Both the position numbers and the translations under genes were made by a program. Positions 1 to 8,530 of a stretch of DNA of 15,272 bases are shown one piece after another. Each line of letters starts with the position of its first letter. Positions within the stretch are counted from its first letter, which is position 1. The notes below the pieces were generated by a model, which had not been told where the DNA came from, ran no database searches, and saw nothing but the letters and a program-made list of their open reading frames with translations. This DNA comes from Bacillota bacterium (GTDB lineage Bacteria > Bacillota > Clostridia > Oscillospirales > QAMX01). The stretch is taken from positions 1 to 15,272 of the forward strand of contig JAKPBM010000382.1 in NCBI GenBank assembly GCA_029778935.1. The letters are read 5' to 3'.

Positions 1-109
1 TCCGCCACTAACAAAACCTCGAGCAAGCTCTCAGTTTTGTCCGTTCGACTTGCATGTGTTAAGCACGCCGCCAGCGTTCGTCCTGAGCCAGGATCAAACT
101 CTCTGAAAA
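1..109 (-). rRNA. 16S ribosomal RNA, 5' end (partial)
   Basis: Read on the minus strand, positions 102 down to 83 are exactly the universal 27F primer site (AGAGTTTGATCCTGGCTCAG). The conserved ACGAACGCTGGCGGCGTGCTTAACACATGCAAGTCGAA block and the V1 stem follow, and the gene runs off the window at position 1. The mature 5' end is placed near 109 by counting back from AGAGTTTGAT as in E. coli numbering, so it may be off by a few bases. The TTAGTGGCGGA after V1 is typical of Clostridia such as Oscillospiraceae (family knowledge, not a search). The rest of the rRNA operon lies to the left of the window. Confidence 0.97.
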
Positions 110-326
110 TATGGTTTATTGAATCCCCTTACCGGGAATTGAATAACTCTTTCAGAGCCGTCCGCGTTTCAAAAACGCTTCCTGACTTGTCGCATGCGGA
201 CTGCCGTCCGCATTGCTGTATCCCTAAAACTCTGGTGTTTGTCGCTTGGTTCATTGTTTAATTTACAAGGTACAGACTCTTTCGACCGTTTTTCGCTCAC
301 CCGTTCGGGCGGCGTCAACAATCTTT
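110..326 (-). promoter_or_regulatory. rRNA operon leader with boxA-like sequence and hairpins
   Basis: This transcribed leader lies between the proximal rRNA promoter and 16S. On the minus strand, about 276-253 reads GTACCTTGTAAATTAAACAA, which resembles the boxA-like antitermination leaders of Firmicutes rRNA operons. Two small hairpins lie nearer 16S: TGCGGAC/GTCCGCA at 195-212 with a 4-nt loop, and GCGTTT/AAACGC at 164-178 with a 3-nt loop. They could be NusB/NusG-dependent or RNase-processing elements; that is inference. The short plus-strand reading frames across this leader have no ribosome binding sites and are not considered genes. Confidence 0.6.
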
Positions 327-355
327 ATTATATCATGTCCGGCCCCGTTTGTCAA
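327..355 (-). promoter_or_regulatory. rRNA promoter, proximal (16S-near)
   Basis: The minus strand carries a perfect TTGACA (355-350), a 17-bp spacer and a perfect TATAAT (332-327), with TG one base before the -10 (extended -10). The sequence just upstream of the -35 is A-rich, like an UP element. This is the nearest of three tandem promoters to 16S. Confidence 0.93.
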
Positions 356-425
356 CACTTTTTTTCATCTTTTTTCGAAGTGTCTCACCGCTTGGTCTCT
401 CAACCATCGAGCCGACGCAAAATTT

Positions 426-454
426 ATTATATCACATCGGGCCGTTCTTGTCAA
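426..454 (-). promoter_or_regulatory. rRNA promoter, middle
   Basis: TTGACA at 454-449, a 17-bp spacer and TATAAT at 431-426 on the minus strand, again with the TGA extension before the -10 and an A-rich tract upstream of the -35. It lies 99 bp from the proximal promoter and shares its architecture. Confidence 0.93.
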
Positions 455-532
455 CACCTTTTTTGAATTTCTTTTTTCAAGGCGTTGTTCGCGGTTTCTC
501 GCGGTTGTCCGCAACGGGCGGGACGAGTTAGT

Positions 533-561
533 ATTGTATCAGGTTTTGCCCGGATTGTCAA
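533..561 (-). promoter_or_regulatory. rRNA promoter, distal
   Basis: TTGACA at 561-556, a 17-bp spacer and TACAAT at 538-533 on the minus strand, with an extended -10 TGA. It differs from the other two by one base in the -10 and lacks their A-rich upstream tract. In its place is a palindrome, CTTAAC-TC-GTTAAG, at 565-578. Confidence 0.88.
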
Positions 562-640
562 CACCTTAACTCGTTAAGTTTGTTTGACAAATTCTGGAAC
601 AAAACGATACAGGCCGCGCAAAGGTTTGGGACGAAGCAAA

Positions 641-671
641 GACAGAGGCCTAAGAAGCTTAGGCCTCTGTC
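641..671 (-). terminator. Rho-independent terminator after rpmE
   Basis: A perfect 14-bp inverted repeat (GACAGAGGCCTAAG and its complement) with a 3-nt loop lies 18 nt after the rpmE stop codon. On the minus strand it is followed by TTTGCTT, a modest U-tract. It separates rpmE from the rRNA promoters. Confidence 0.85.
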
Positions 672-689
672 CGAGTTTGCCTTGCTAGC

Positions 690-893
690 TTACTTCATGC
701 CAAAACGCTTCTTGAATTTATCAACGCGGCCGCCGGCGTTATCCAGCATCTTCTGCCGACCGGTAAAGAACGGGTGGCAGTTCGAGCAGCTTTCCACGCG
801 CATTTCTTTCTTGGTAGAACCAGTTTCAAACACGGCGCCACAGGCACACGTGATTTTCGCCGGGCCATAGTTGGGATGGATGCCCTCTTTCAT
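690..893 (-). CDS. rpmE: 50S ribosomal protein L31
   Basis: This encodes ribosomal protein L31 of the large subunit, 67 aa and close to the usual length. The start [10 protein letters not shown], the middle [15 protein letters not shown] and the end [10 protein letters not shown] are diagnostic. Cysteines at residues 16, 18, 36 and 39 (CAC and CSNC) make it the zinc-binding C+ form. I chose the ATG at 893 because GAGGTGAG lies about 5-8 nt upstream and because L31 proteins begin here; an extension of 18 residues upstream is open but has no family support. It has its own promoter (953-981) and terminator (641-671), so it is probably monocistronic, between addA and the rRNA operon. Confidence 0.97.
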   Translation of the reverse strand: MKEGIHPNYGPAKITCACGAVFETGSTKKEMRVESCSNCHPFFTGRQKMLDNAGGRVDKFKKRFGMK

Positions 894-952
894 CGCACTC
901 ACCTCACTCGCTTGGGTCATACAAACGAAACTTAATTCGCAGTGCAATGGTT

Positions 953-981
953 ATAATACCACACCGCTTGCGAAATTGCAA
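953..981 (-). promoter_or_regulatory. rpmE promoter
   Basis: On the minus strand TTGCAA (981-976), a 17-bp spacer and TATTAT (958-953) form a good sigma-A promoter in the addA-rpmE gap, about 60 nt upstream of the rpmE start codon. Confidence 0.8.
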
Positions 982-1018
982 GTAAAATTTATAATTTTTT
1001 TCGTTTTGCTAGAATCTG

Positions 1019-4000
1019 CTATTCGGCGGAAAGCCGTTCTTCCTCCCAATCGCTCACATCCACCAGCCGTTTGGCTTCAAAAAAGTACAAATACAGCTTC
1101 CCGACGGGCTTTTTCGCAATCTCCGTTAGCGCCTCGGCGTACACCCGAAGCTGCGGCCGGTAGGCTTTCGCCCGCTCGTCAACCAAAGGCCCCGCCACCG
1201 CGTCCGTTTTGAAGTCCACGACGGTCAGGGTGCCGTCCTCTTCCTCAAAAAACAGGTCGATAACGCCCTGCACCAGCACTTTTTCGCCGGACAAGCCTTC
1301 CGAACCATAGTATTTTGCCGCATCGGCCAAAACGGAGAACTTAAACTCCCGATAGACGGCTTCGCCGCCCTTTGCTTCCCACCGCGCTAGCACCCGCCGG
1401 CCCACGGAAGTTTCGTAAAACGCCGCGATGGCTTCGGCGGAAACGGCCTGATACTGCTCGGCCGACAAAATGCCCCGCTCGCATAGGTCTTTTAAGCCTT
1501 CCTGAATCTTCTCCACACCGCAAACTGTGCCCAGCGGCAAAAGCTGCATGGCCAGATGCACCGCCGTGCCCTTTTCCGTTGGCGACAGCCCTTTCTTTCC
1601 CGAAAGAAATTTCGGCATTGCCGGCGTTTTCCTGTTGACGTCTCCCGCCCATGTCGCCGGCGTTTCGTCCTCGTCCAGAGCCGTCAGGCCCTTAAACCCC
1701 GTGGCCGTGAGCTTGGCCGGCAGTGTGACGGCCTTTTGGTGCGGATAGGCGTACGTGAGCCAGTTTCGGATTTGCGTTGCCAGCTCGGGGTCTGCCGGCG
1801 TTTCTTCCCTTTGCGCCTCTTCCGCTTCCGCCGGCTCGGGCGGGAAATCGAACGTAATCTGGAAGGGCAGAGCTTTGCCCGGCTCGATCTCCTCTGCAAG
1901 CCCCGCCTTTGCCAGCAGCGCCGGCTCGCCGGCCGCCAGCAGGGAAAGCGTCAGCCAGTCCGCATAGCAGGGGTATTTGCGCAGCAGCACCGGGTCGGGC
2001 CGGCCTTTCCCAGCCAGCTGCGACGCCAGCTCGGTGATTTTGTCCTCCGGGTCGCCGTAGGCGTTGACAAGCAGCAGCCGCTCCCTTGCCCGGGTCATGG
2101 CCACATAGAGGATGCGCAGTTCTTCTGAAAGCTGCTCGTTTTCCAGGGCGCATATCACGGCTTCCCGTTTCAGCGTGGTGCGCTCGGTCAGGGTCTCATG
2201 GTCCCTCCGCCGGAACCCTGGCCCCAAAACAGGGTGCAGCAGCAGCGTTTCGCCCTTCCAGCGCAGGTTGAACTTTCCCGAAAGGCCCAGCAGGAACACC
2301 ACGGGATACTCCAGCCCCTTGGACTTATGTATGCTCATTACCTGCACGCCCTGGGAGCTTCCCCCAACACCCCCTTCGGGGCGGACGCCCTTTTCGTACA
2401 GCCCGTCAAAATAGCGCAAAAGCGCCCCCAGCCCGCCGGCAAACCCCGCGGCCTTTTCCAAAAGCAGCAGGAGGTTTGCCTTTCTCGACTCGCCGTTTTC
2501 CATGGCGCCGTAGAGCAGCAGCGCTCCCGTTTCGTTTAGTAGCCGCCCTAAAAACGACCCCGCCGGCTCGTCGCCGGCCTCTCTGCGCCACCGGTTCAGT
2601 TTCTCGAGCACGCCCGCGCACTTTTTGCCCAAAGGCGAATCTTCCTTCGCCGTTTTCACAAACGCTTCGAAGAAATTTATCTTTTTCGGCAAGGCCAGGC
2701 GGATTTTCCCCAACTCGTCGGCGGTAAACCCGCCCAAAGGCGAGCGCAGAAACCCGATGAAAGACGTCTCTCTCGTCGGGTTGTCGATGCTTTCCAAAAG
2801 GGCCAGAAACGCGTCCACTTCCGCCGTGTCGAAAAAGCCCCGCCCCGCCCCCGAGGAAACAGGGATCTTCCGCGCCGCTAACGCTTCCTCCACCAGCGGC
2901 CCGAACCCCTTATAGGAGCGCAGCAAAACGGCAATGTCCGACGGCGCAAGGGGCCGGTTCCTGCCTAAATTCTTGTCGTAAACCTCCAGCCCTTCCGTAA
3001 GCATCCGCTCGATTCGGGCGGCGGCGTACTGCGCCTCGATTTCCTTTTTGGAAAGGGGAGGCTCTTCCTGCGTGTCGTCCTCGTCCTCATCCGTGGCAAG
3101 GTATATCATTTCCGCCTTTGCGCCGGCAACACCGCTTCCGCCTTTCAAATACTCCGGCTCGGAATACTCCATCTCCCCCAGCTCGCCGCTCATCAGCGCG
3201 GAAAAGGTAAAGTTCACCGCGTCCAGCACCGGCTGGGCCGAGCGGAAGTTATCCGGCAGGAAGATGGCCTTCCGCCCCTCTTTTTTCTCCCGGCTGTAAG
3301 CGTTTTTGCGGGCCAGGAAAATCGTCGGGTCCGCCCGGCGGAAGCGGTAGATGCTCTGCTTTACGTCGCCCACCATAAACAGCGACGGGCCGCCCTCCCC
3401 CGTCAGACAGCGGAAGATGGCGTCCTGCAGGCCGTTGGTGTCCTGATACTCGTCCACCAAAATCTCGTCAAACCGCGCCCCTTCGCTTCTGGCAATGTCC
3501 GAAGGAAGAAAGCGCCCGTTCTCCACACCCTTGCAGAGAAGCTTCAGCGCCATATGCTCCAGATCGCTAAAATCCAGCACGTTTTCTTCCCGCTTCTTTT
3601 CGGCAAACCGCTTGGTAAACCGGCGCACCAGGTCGAAAAACGCTTCGGTCACAGGCAGCGCGTCCCGCAGGTCGTCTAAAACCTGCGCGTTTTCCTGCAT
3701 AACGACGTCTTCTTTCAGCCCGTTGAGCCACTTTTTCATCCCGTCCCGTAGCACTTTCGCCCGTTCCTTCAAAGGATAGTTGCCGGTAATTGTCGGAAAC
3801 CTGGGCCGCTCCGAAAAGCCAAGCAAGGCGCAGCGCGATTCGTCCCATTTCCCCTTGGAAAAGGATTCGCAGAGGGCTTCGAGCTCCTGGGCTTCCTGCG
3901 CCAGAAACACCCAAAGCTTTTCCGCTTTGGGGAAGGGGTTATCTTTGAGTTTTTCACACATAGCCCGGTACGCCCGGACGTAATACTGCGCCTCCCGGCA

Positions 4001-4669
4001 GACCTCCGCCCGGACTACTTTGCCCCAGACGGTTTCGGCGGCGTCTTCGGGCAGGTTCCGGCTTTCAGCCAGCCTGTCCCGGAAGTACCCCTCCGGGTCC
4101 GGCCCGCTCATAAGGTTGTCATAGGCCGACAATATTAACTCTTTCAGCCGCCGGTCGTCCCGCGGCCCCGCCACCGCCGCCGCCAGCGCAAAAAAGGGGC
4201 TTTCGGGCGGATTTTGCGCGTACGCTTCCTCCAGCACTTCCTCGGCGGCCGCGTCGGCCAAAAGGCCTGCCTCCTGCTCGTCGGCCAGGCGGAAAGAAGC
4301 CGGCAAATCCAGCGCGTGGAAATTTTCTTTGATCAGCCGCATGCAGAAGGCGTGGACCGTCGTAATCTGCGCCGCCGGAAGCAGCAGAAGCTGCCTAGAC
4401 AGAAGCTTTCCTTCCGGCGAATCTTGGCCCGCCTGCGCCAGCCGCTCGGACAGAGCTTTCGCCAGCCGCCCGCGCATTTCCGCCGCGGCGGCCTTCGTAA
4501 ACGTGACCATCAGAAACCGCGTAATGTCGGAGGGGTTCTTTGCGTCGGTGATTTTCCGCAGAATCCGCTCCACCAGCACCGCCGTTTTGCCCGACCCCGC
4601 CGCCGCGGACACAAGAATGCGCCGCTCGTTACTCGTGATGGCTTCCGTCTGCCGTTCCGTCCAGCGCAT
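1019..4669 (-). CDS. addA: AddA helicase-nuclease subunit
   Basis: AddA is the large subunit of the AddAB helicase-nuclease, which resects double-strand DNA ends for RecA loading in the cytoplasm. The product is 1216 aa, close to the usual ~1230. Visible UvrD/SF1 motifs are Walker A SAAAGSGKT (residues 21-29), VTFTKAAAAEM, DEYQDTN (from residue 406), VGDVKQSIYRFRRADP and LYVAMTRARERLLL (about 850). The C-terminal RecB-type nuclease shows GTAVHLAM (about 1035), VQGVIDLFF and VVDFKTD (1150-1156), so the active site looks intact. I chose the ATG at 4669 because GGGGGGAG lies just upstream. A TTG eight codons earlier is open but less well placed. The start lies inside the end of addB (41-nt overlap), so translation is probably coupled. 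Confidence 0.97.
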   Translation of the reverse strand: MRWTERQTEAITSNERRILVSAAAGSGKTAVLVERILRKITDAKNPSDITRFLMVTFTKAAAAEMRGRLAKALSERLAQAGQDSPEGKLLSRQLLLLPAAQITTVHAFCMRLIKENFHALDLPASFRLADEQEAGLLADAAAEEVLEEAYAQNPPESPFFALAAAVAGPRDDRRLKELILSAYDNLMSGPDPEGYFRDRLAESRNLPEDAAETVWGKVVRAEVCREAQYYVRAYRAMCEKLKDNPFPKAEKLWVFLAQEAQELEALCESFSKGKWDESRCALLGFSERPRFPTITGNYPLKERAKVLRDGMKKWLNGLKEDVVMQENAQVLDDLRDALPVTEAFFDLVRRFTKRFAEKKREENVLDFSDLEHMALKLLCKGVENGRFLPSDIARSEGARFDEILVDEYQDTNGLQDAIFRCLTGEGGPSLFMVGDVKQSIYRFRRADPTIFLARKNAYSREKKEGRKAIFLPDNFRSAQPVLDAVNFTFSALMSGELGEMEYSEPEYLKGGSGVAGAKAEMIYLATDEDEDDTQEEPPLSKKEIEAQYAAARIERMLTEGLEVYDKNLGRNRPLAPSDIAVLLRSYKGFGPLVEEALAARKIPVSSGAGRGFFDTAEVDAFLALLESIDNPTRETSFIGFLRSPLGGFTADELGKIRLALPKKINFFEAFVKTAKEDSPLGKKCAGVLEKLNRWRREAGDEPAGSFLGRLLNETGALLLYGAMENGESRKANLLLLLEKAAGFAGGLGALLRYFDGLYEKGVRPEGGVGGSSQGVQVMSIHKSKGLEYPVVFLLGLSGKFNLRWKGETLLLHPVLGPGFRRRDHETLTERTTLKREAVICALENEQLSEELRILYVAMTRARERLLLVNAYGDPEDKITELASQLAGKGRPDPVLLRKYPCYADWLTLSLLAAGEPALLAKAGLAEEIEPGKALPFQITFDFPPEPAEAEEAQREETPADPELATQIRNWLTYAYPHQKAVTLPAKLTATGFKGLTALDEDETPATWAGDVNRKTPAMPKFLSGKKGLSPTEKGTAVHLAMQLLPLGTVCGVEKIQEGLKDLCERGILSAEQYQAVSAEAIAAFYETSVGRRVLARWEAKGGEAVYREFKFSVLADAAKYYGSEGLSGEKVLVQGVIDLFFEEEDGTLTVVDFKTDAVAGPLVDERAKAYRPQLRVYAEALTEIAKKPVGKLYLYFFEAKRLVDVSDWEEERLSAE

Positions 4670-7600
4670 GCTTCTCCCCCCTTCGTTTGTCAAAAAACGC
4701 CTTTTTGTTCATTTTCGGCACCCAAACGGGCCGGTCGCCTGCACGGTAGGCGTCAAACTGACACACCCGCCGCATGTCGCAGTAGTCGCAGCGGGCCGTG
4801 CCGTCGACCACCAGCGGCGCGCATTCCATTTCCCCTGAGTAAACGCCCCGGGCCATTTTTGCAAGCAACCCTTCCACATGCTCCTGCAGCAGGGCAAACT
4901 CCTCCTCGTCGGCGACCGTGCTGGTGACTTTCACCGAAAGCGCGCCGCCGGATTCGCTGTAGGAAACAGGGATAAACCGGGCTTTGCCCTTGGCCGGCTT
5001 TTCCATGGCGGCCAGCACCGCAGAGTCGTTCAGCAGCAGCCCCGTCCGGCTCACCTTTTCCCGCACTACCTCGCCGCTGCCCGCGGAGCCGGCGGCGTAC
5101 TGGGACAGCGCCGGAATATACAGCACCCCCGCCGGTTTGGCGTTCTCCATTTTGCACAGGGCGAATAGGTACAACAGCATCTGGGCGCCCAGCCCCGCTT
5201 CCACGCTGTCGAAGCGGAAGGCGGTGTTCCCCGTCTTGTAGTCGACGACACGCAGAAACGTCTCGCCGTCCTTTTCCCAGCGGTCCACCCGGTCGATTTT
5301 GCCCGCCAGCTGTATCTCCACGCCGTCAAAGTCGTACAAAACTCCCGGCAGGCCCTCCTCGCCAAAGCCGAAGGCCAGCTCAAAAGCGTACGGTTCAAAC
5401 TCGCTTTGGGAAAACTCCTCCCGCATCTCGGAAAGCAGATACCGGATGCTGTCCGAAATCCGCCGGATTTGCCAGACAAACCGGGCGGATTTGCCTTCCA
5501 GCCCGCCCAAAACATCGTCGATGTACGCTTTTGTGTGCCGCTCCGCCATTTCCATAAGGGCGTCCTCGGAAACGGCCTTCCACTTGCCGGGCAGGGCGGC
5601 CACCTCGGCGGCCGTTTCGCTTAACACATAGTGAATGAGGCTGCCCGCGTCCGCCGGCCCCAGAACGGCCTTCCGCCGGGGCTTTGCGCCCAGGCCGTAT
5701 CTGGCAAAGTAGGAAAAGGGACACCCGTGGTACGTTTCCAACCGCGACGCCGTCACCACCGGTTTCTGGCCGTACAGCCCGCCGATGACCTCCGGCTCCG
5801 TAATCGGCCCCCGCCGGCCCAAAAGGGCCTTTTCCAACGCCTCCATGGCCGCCGCTTCCTCCGCAAAGGCGGACAGCGCCAGCCTGGCCGAAGCCGAAAG
5901 GGTCGACCTAGCTTTGCCCAGTTCGCCCAAAGCCAGCGCCAGACAAGGCTCTTTGGCCCGGGCGCGGAAAAGGCCTTGCGTCTCCTCCTCCGTTTCCGTC
6001 CGCACAAAAGGCAGCGCGCGGCGGATTTTTTCTATGTAATAAGACGGTTCCGCCGTCTCGCCGCCGATTTCCGCTTCGTAGCAGGAAATCAGCAGGCCCT
6101 CCGACGGGGCCGTAAAAATCTGATAGGCAATCAGCTGCTCGTCATAGGCCTGTTCCTCGACGGTTTTTTCAAAAGGCAGGCCCTTTTCCGCCAGCCGCTT
6201 CCGCTCATGGAGGGTCAGCACCGTGCTTTCCGACGGCTCCGGCGGCAGCACGCCGTCCACCGCTCCCAAAAACAGCAGGAATCTGGGCCGGTCGGGCCGC
6301 ATGCGCCCGGCTTCGCCGATAGCCACCGCGTCCAGCGTGGCAGGGATGCTGCCCACGGTCTTCTGGGAAAGCAGCAGGGCAAACAGCTCCCCAAACTCCT
6401 CCAAAGAAAGCCTGGTTTCGCCCAGCACCATGACAATCTGGTCCAAAGCGTCGCAGAGCAGATCCCAAAGCTGTTCGTATTCCTTTGCCCGGCGCAGATT
6501 TCCTTCCGCTTCCATGGCGGACGCGGCGGCCGAAATGGAATCGGGCAGCGAAACGGCGGTCAAGTAGCGGTATAAGCTCTCGGCCAGCTCTTTGGCCGTG
6601 CCCTGCCGCAGAAAATTAAGCAGCGGCGCCACAAAGCGCTCGCGGATGCGGTTGAGCCGGTTCAGTTCCCGAAGGCTTCCTTCCGTCACGGGTTCGCCGA
6701 AGCCCTCCGGGTGGTCCGTAAACGGTTTTTTCAGCCGCTCCGGCGGCAAATCCCAAAGCAGTATGTAGTTTTCCAGCGCGTCGGCTTCCTCCTGACTTAA
6801 GCCGGCAAAGCCCGTTTTGAGCAGGGAGAACACGTCCTCCTTCCGCCGGAACAGTGCGGCCCGAAGGGATGCCGCGGCGGTGCGCAAGGGCGCCATTTCG
6901 GCGGCGGATTCCCTTCTGTCTAAGAAAAACGGCACGCCGTATCGGGTGAACACGGCCGCCGCCGTATCGGCAAAGCGGGACAGGTCTCTTGTCGCCACGG
7001 CGATTTCGCCAAAGCGTACGCCGCTATGCACCAGCCGCAAAATCTCCCCCGCCGCAAATTCCCACTCGGAATACGGCGTCTTGGCGCGGTACAGGCGGAC
7101 GCTGCCGTCGTTTTCGGGCGCTTGGCCCGCCTCTGCGCCCGCCAGAACCCGCTCCAAAAACGCAAGGGCTTTGGCAGAACCGGCAAACCGCACCGGCTCC
7201 CCCGCCGTTTCGATTTCTACCGGCACGCCAACCTCACGGCAAAGCCGCAAAAGCGCCTTGGCCGTCTTGCGCACGGGAGCGAACACGCCGCCGTCGCCCT
7301 CCAGGCCATCGCAGCAGAAAGATACGGTCACCGACGCCGCCGTCTGCACCATTACACGCAGAATGTCCCACTCCGCCCGGTTAAACCGGGTAAAGCCGTC
7401 TATGTACACATGGCGGCCGGCAAAAAAGCGCTGCCCGCACCCTTCCAGCACCGTGGCCAGCAGCGTCATGCGGTCGGCCGGGTCCTGCAGGTCGCCTATA
7501 CACAGGGCTTCATACGCCCCAAACAGCAGGGACAAATCGTGCAGCTTGTCCCCCAGCAAGCCGCCCTCGCCCCAGGAGGTTAGATCCTCGGGGCGGACGC

Positions 7601-7991
7601 CGGCCTGCTTCAGCTCGGCAATCGTGCTCGCCGCTTTCTGTAAGAAAGGCGTCGAAAGGGCGTGCTGCCCGTAGATTTTGAGCATCGGCCGCACCTGCTC
7701 CGCCGCCAGGCGCAACAGCAGCAGCTGGCCCCCCGCGTCGATAGGCGTATGGGCCAGTCCTCCTTCCACGGAGAACACCCGGGCGGCCAGGCTCTTAAAC
7801 GTAAACACCTCGGCGGAAAGGGAGATGCCGTTACCCGCTTCCAAAGCCAGCCGCCGCTCGGTGACAAACCCGCTCTGTTCGGGCACCAGCAGAATCTGCC
7901 CTCTGGCCCCCGCCTTGGCCCGCTCGGAAATCAAGCGCATGAGTTTTGTGGTTTTGCCGCTTCCGGAGCGGCCCAACAGCAGTGTGGTCAC
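4629..7991 (-). CDS. addB: AddB helicase-nuclease subunit
   Basis: AddB is the partner of AddA. It has a second RecB-type nuclease and a helicase-like scaffold that in studied AddAB enzymes recognises Chi. The product is 1120 aa, against about 1160 in B. subtilis. Walker A GRSGSGKT is at residues 7-14 and the nuclease motif VVDYKTG starts at 915. The four iron-sulfur cysteines are present: C757 in GCPFSYF, and C1068, C1071 and C1077 in CDYCDMRRVC. The start is the GTG at 7991, with GGGAGG 7 nt upstream and the expected N-terminus TTLLLGRSG. An open extension of 49 codons upstream crosses the promoter and is rejected. The gene is first in an addB-addA operon. Confidence 0.97.
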   Translation of the reverse strand: MTTLLLGRSGSGKTTKLMRLISERAKAGARGQILLVPEQSGFVTERRLALEAGNGISLSAEVFTFKSLAARVFSVEGGLAHTPIDAGGQLLLLRLAAEQVRPMLKIYGQHALSTPFLQKAASTIAELKQAGVRPEDLTSWGEGGLLGDKLHDLSLLFGAYEALCIGDLQDPADRMTLLATVLEGCGQRFFAGRHVYIDGFTRFNRAEWDILRVMVQTAASVTVSFCCDGLEGDGGVFAPVRKTAKALLRLCREVGVPVEIETAGEPVRFAGSAKALAFLERVLAGAEAGQAPENDGSVRLYRAKTPYSEWEFAAGEILRLVHSGVRFGEIAVATRDLSRFADTAAAVFTRYGVPFFLDRRESAAEMAPLRTAAASLRAALFRRKEDVFSLLKTGFAGLSQEEADALENYILLWDLPPERLKKPFTDHPEGFGEPVTEGSLRELNRLNRIRERFVAPLLNFLRQGTAKELAESLYRYLTAVSLPDSISAAASAMEAEGNLRRAKEYEQLWDLLCDALDQIVMVLGETRLSLEEFGELFALLLSQKTVGSIPATLDAVAIGEAGRMRPDRPRFLLFLGAVDGVLPPEPSESTVLTLHERKRLAEKGLPFEKTVEEQAYDEQLIAYQIFTAPSEGLLISCYEAEIGGETAEPSYYIEKIRRALPFVRTETEEETQGLFRARAKEPCLALALGELGKARSTLSASARLALSAFAEEAAAMEALEKALLGRRGPITEPEVIGGLYGQKPVVTASRLETYHGCPFSYFARYGLGAKPRRKAVLGPADAGSLIHYVLSETAAEVAALPGKWKAVSEDALMEMAERHTKAYIDDVLGGLEGKSARFVWQIRRISDSIRYLLSEMREEFSQSEFEPYAFELAFGFGEEGLPGVLYDFDGVEIQLAGKIDRVDRWEKDGETFLRVVDYKTGNTAFRFDSVEAGLGAQMLLYLFALCKMENAKPAGVLYIPALSQYAAGSAGSGEVVREKVSRTGLLLNDSAVLAAMEKPAKGKARFIPVSYSESGGALSVKVTSTVADEEEFALLQEHVEGLLAKMARGVYSGEMECAPLVVDGTARCDYCDMRRVCQFDAYRAGDRPVWVPKMNKKAFFDKRRGEKHALDGTADGSHHE

Positions 7992-8027
7992 AAGTGCGCC
8001 TCCCTTGTACAAAAATCCATTGTTTCC

Positions 8028-8056
8028 ATTATATCCGACAAAAACCCCCGGAGCAA
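8028..8056 (-). promoter_or_regulatory. addBA promoter
   Basis: On the minus strand there is a perfect TATAAT (8033-8028) with a weak -35 TTGCTC (8056-8051) at 17 bp. It lies about 36 nt upstream of the addB GTG and just after the hairpin at 8096-8120, so the operon probably starts here. Confidence 0.7.
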
Positions 8057-8090
8057 GGAGAAGAAAAACCAAAAAATTTCCAAAAAAGGG

Positions 8091-8125
8091 AAAAAGCCGT
8101 CCCCGCTTTTGGGAAACGGCTTTTT
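8091..8125. terminator. Probable bidirectional terminator
   Basis: GCCGT/ACGGC plus CCC/GGG form an interrupted stem (8096-8120). It is flanked by five A on the left and five T on the right, so either strand reads a stem followed by TTTTT. On the minus strand it would stop transcripts from the acyltransferase side just before the addB promoter. The internal loop makes it weaker than the other terminators in the window. Confidence 0.6.
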
Positions 8126-8530
8126 CTTGGACCGCCACCTATAATTTCCGTCGCCAAACGGTCTTTCCACTACAACACACAGCTTTCGCGAACGGAAACC
8201 CTGCAGATACACACTGCAGAAAGGTGCCCCGGTCCGTTATTCCCTTTTCAATTTCAAATGTTTTCGGTCGGATACGCCCATGCCGCTTGCGAAAGCTTTG
8301 TCTTGTGACCGCCAGGCATTCCGTGGAATTCTTTCTTTGTCAACACGAAAGTCTTCCAGCACAACAGTAAACAGCCCGCGCTGTTAAGAATGCGGCAGTC
8401 CGACGTAACATGAGCCTTCATCCGCCGGAACAAACTCAGTCTAAACGGTCAGACCTTTGTTTGTTCACCAGTAGTATGATTCCGTCAAAGCAAATTATGC
8501 GAGATTTTTACAGGAAAAAACAGGAACATT
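8126..8530. other. Gene-poor stretch, function unknown
   Basis: I see no convincing gene in these ~400 nt. Visible structures are a 9-bp inverted repeat, AGCTTTCGC (8181-8189) against GCGAAAGCT (8289-8297), and a hairpin CTGCAG-7-CTGCAG at 8201-8219. A minus-strand frame of 55 codons (8421-8254, MKAHVTSDCR...) begins with ATG but has no good ribosome binding site, so I do not call it. The weak hairpin GGAA...TTCC at the acyltransferase stop (about 8523-8537), followed by TTTTTT on the minus strand, might terminate that gene. Confidence 0.4.

Noticed and set aside
37..569. Several plus-strand reading frames of 60-107 codons across the rRNA leader
   Set aside because: They lie opposite 16S and its promoters, have no ribosome binding sites and encode low-complexity residues.
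584..607. TTGACA on the plus strand after the rRNA promoters
   Set aside because: No acceptable -10 lies 16-18 bp downstream and no plus-strand gene follows.
4214..7674. Long plus-strand frames (up to 314 codons) opposite addA and addB
   Set aside because: They are mirror frames caused by GC-rich codon use; arginine- and proline-rich, no family motifs, while the opposite strand has clear AddAB motifs.
8254..8421. Minus-strand frame of 55 codons starting MKAHVTSDCR
   Set aside because: No proper ribosome binding site and no recognisable family; kept only as a note in the gene-poor stretch.
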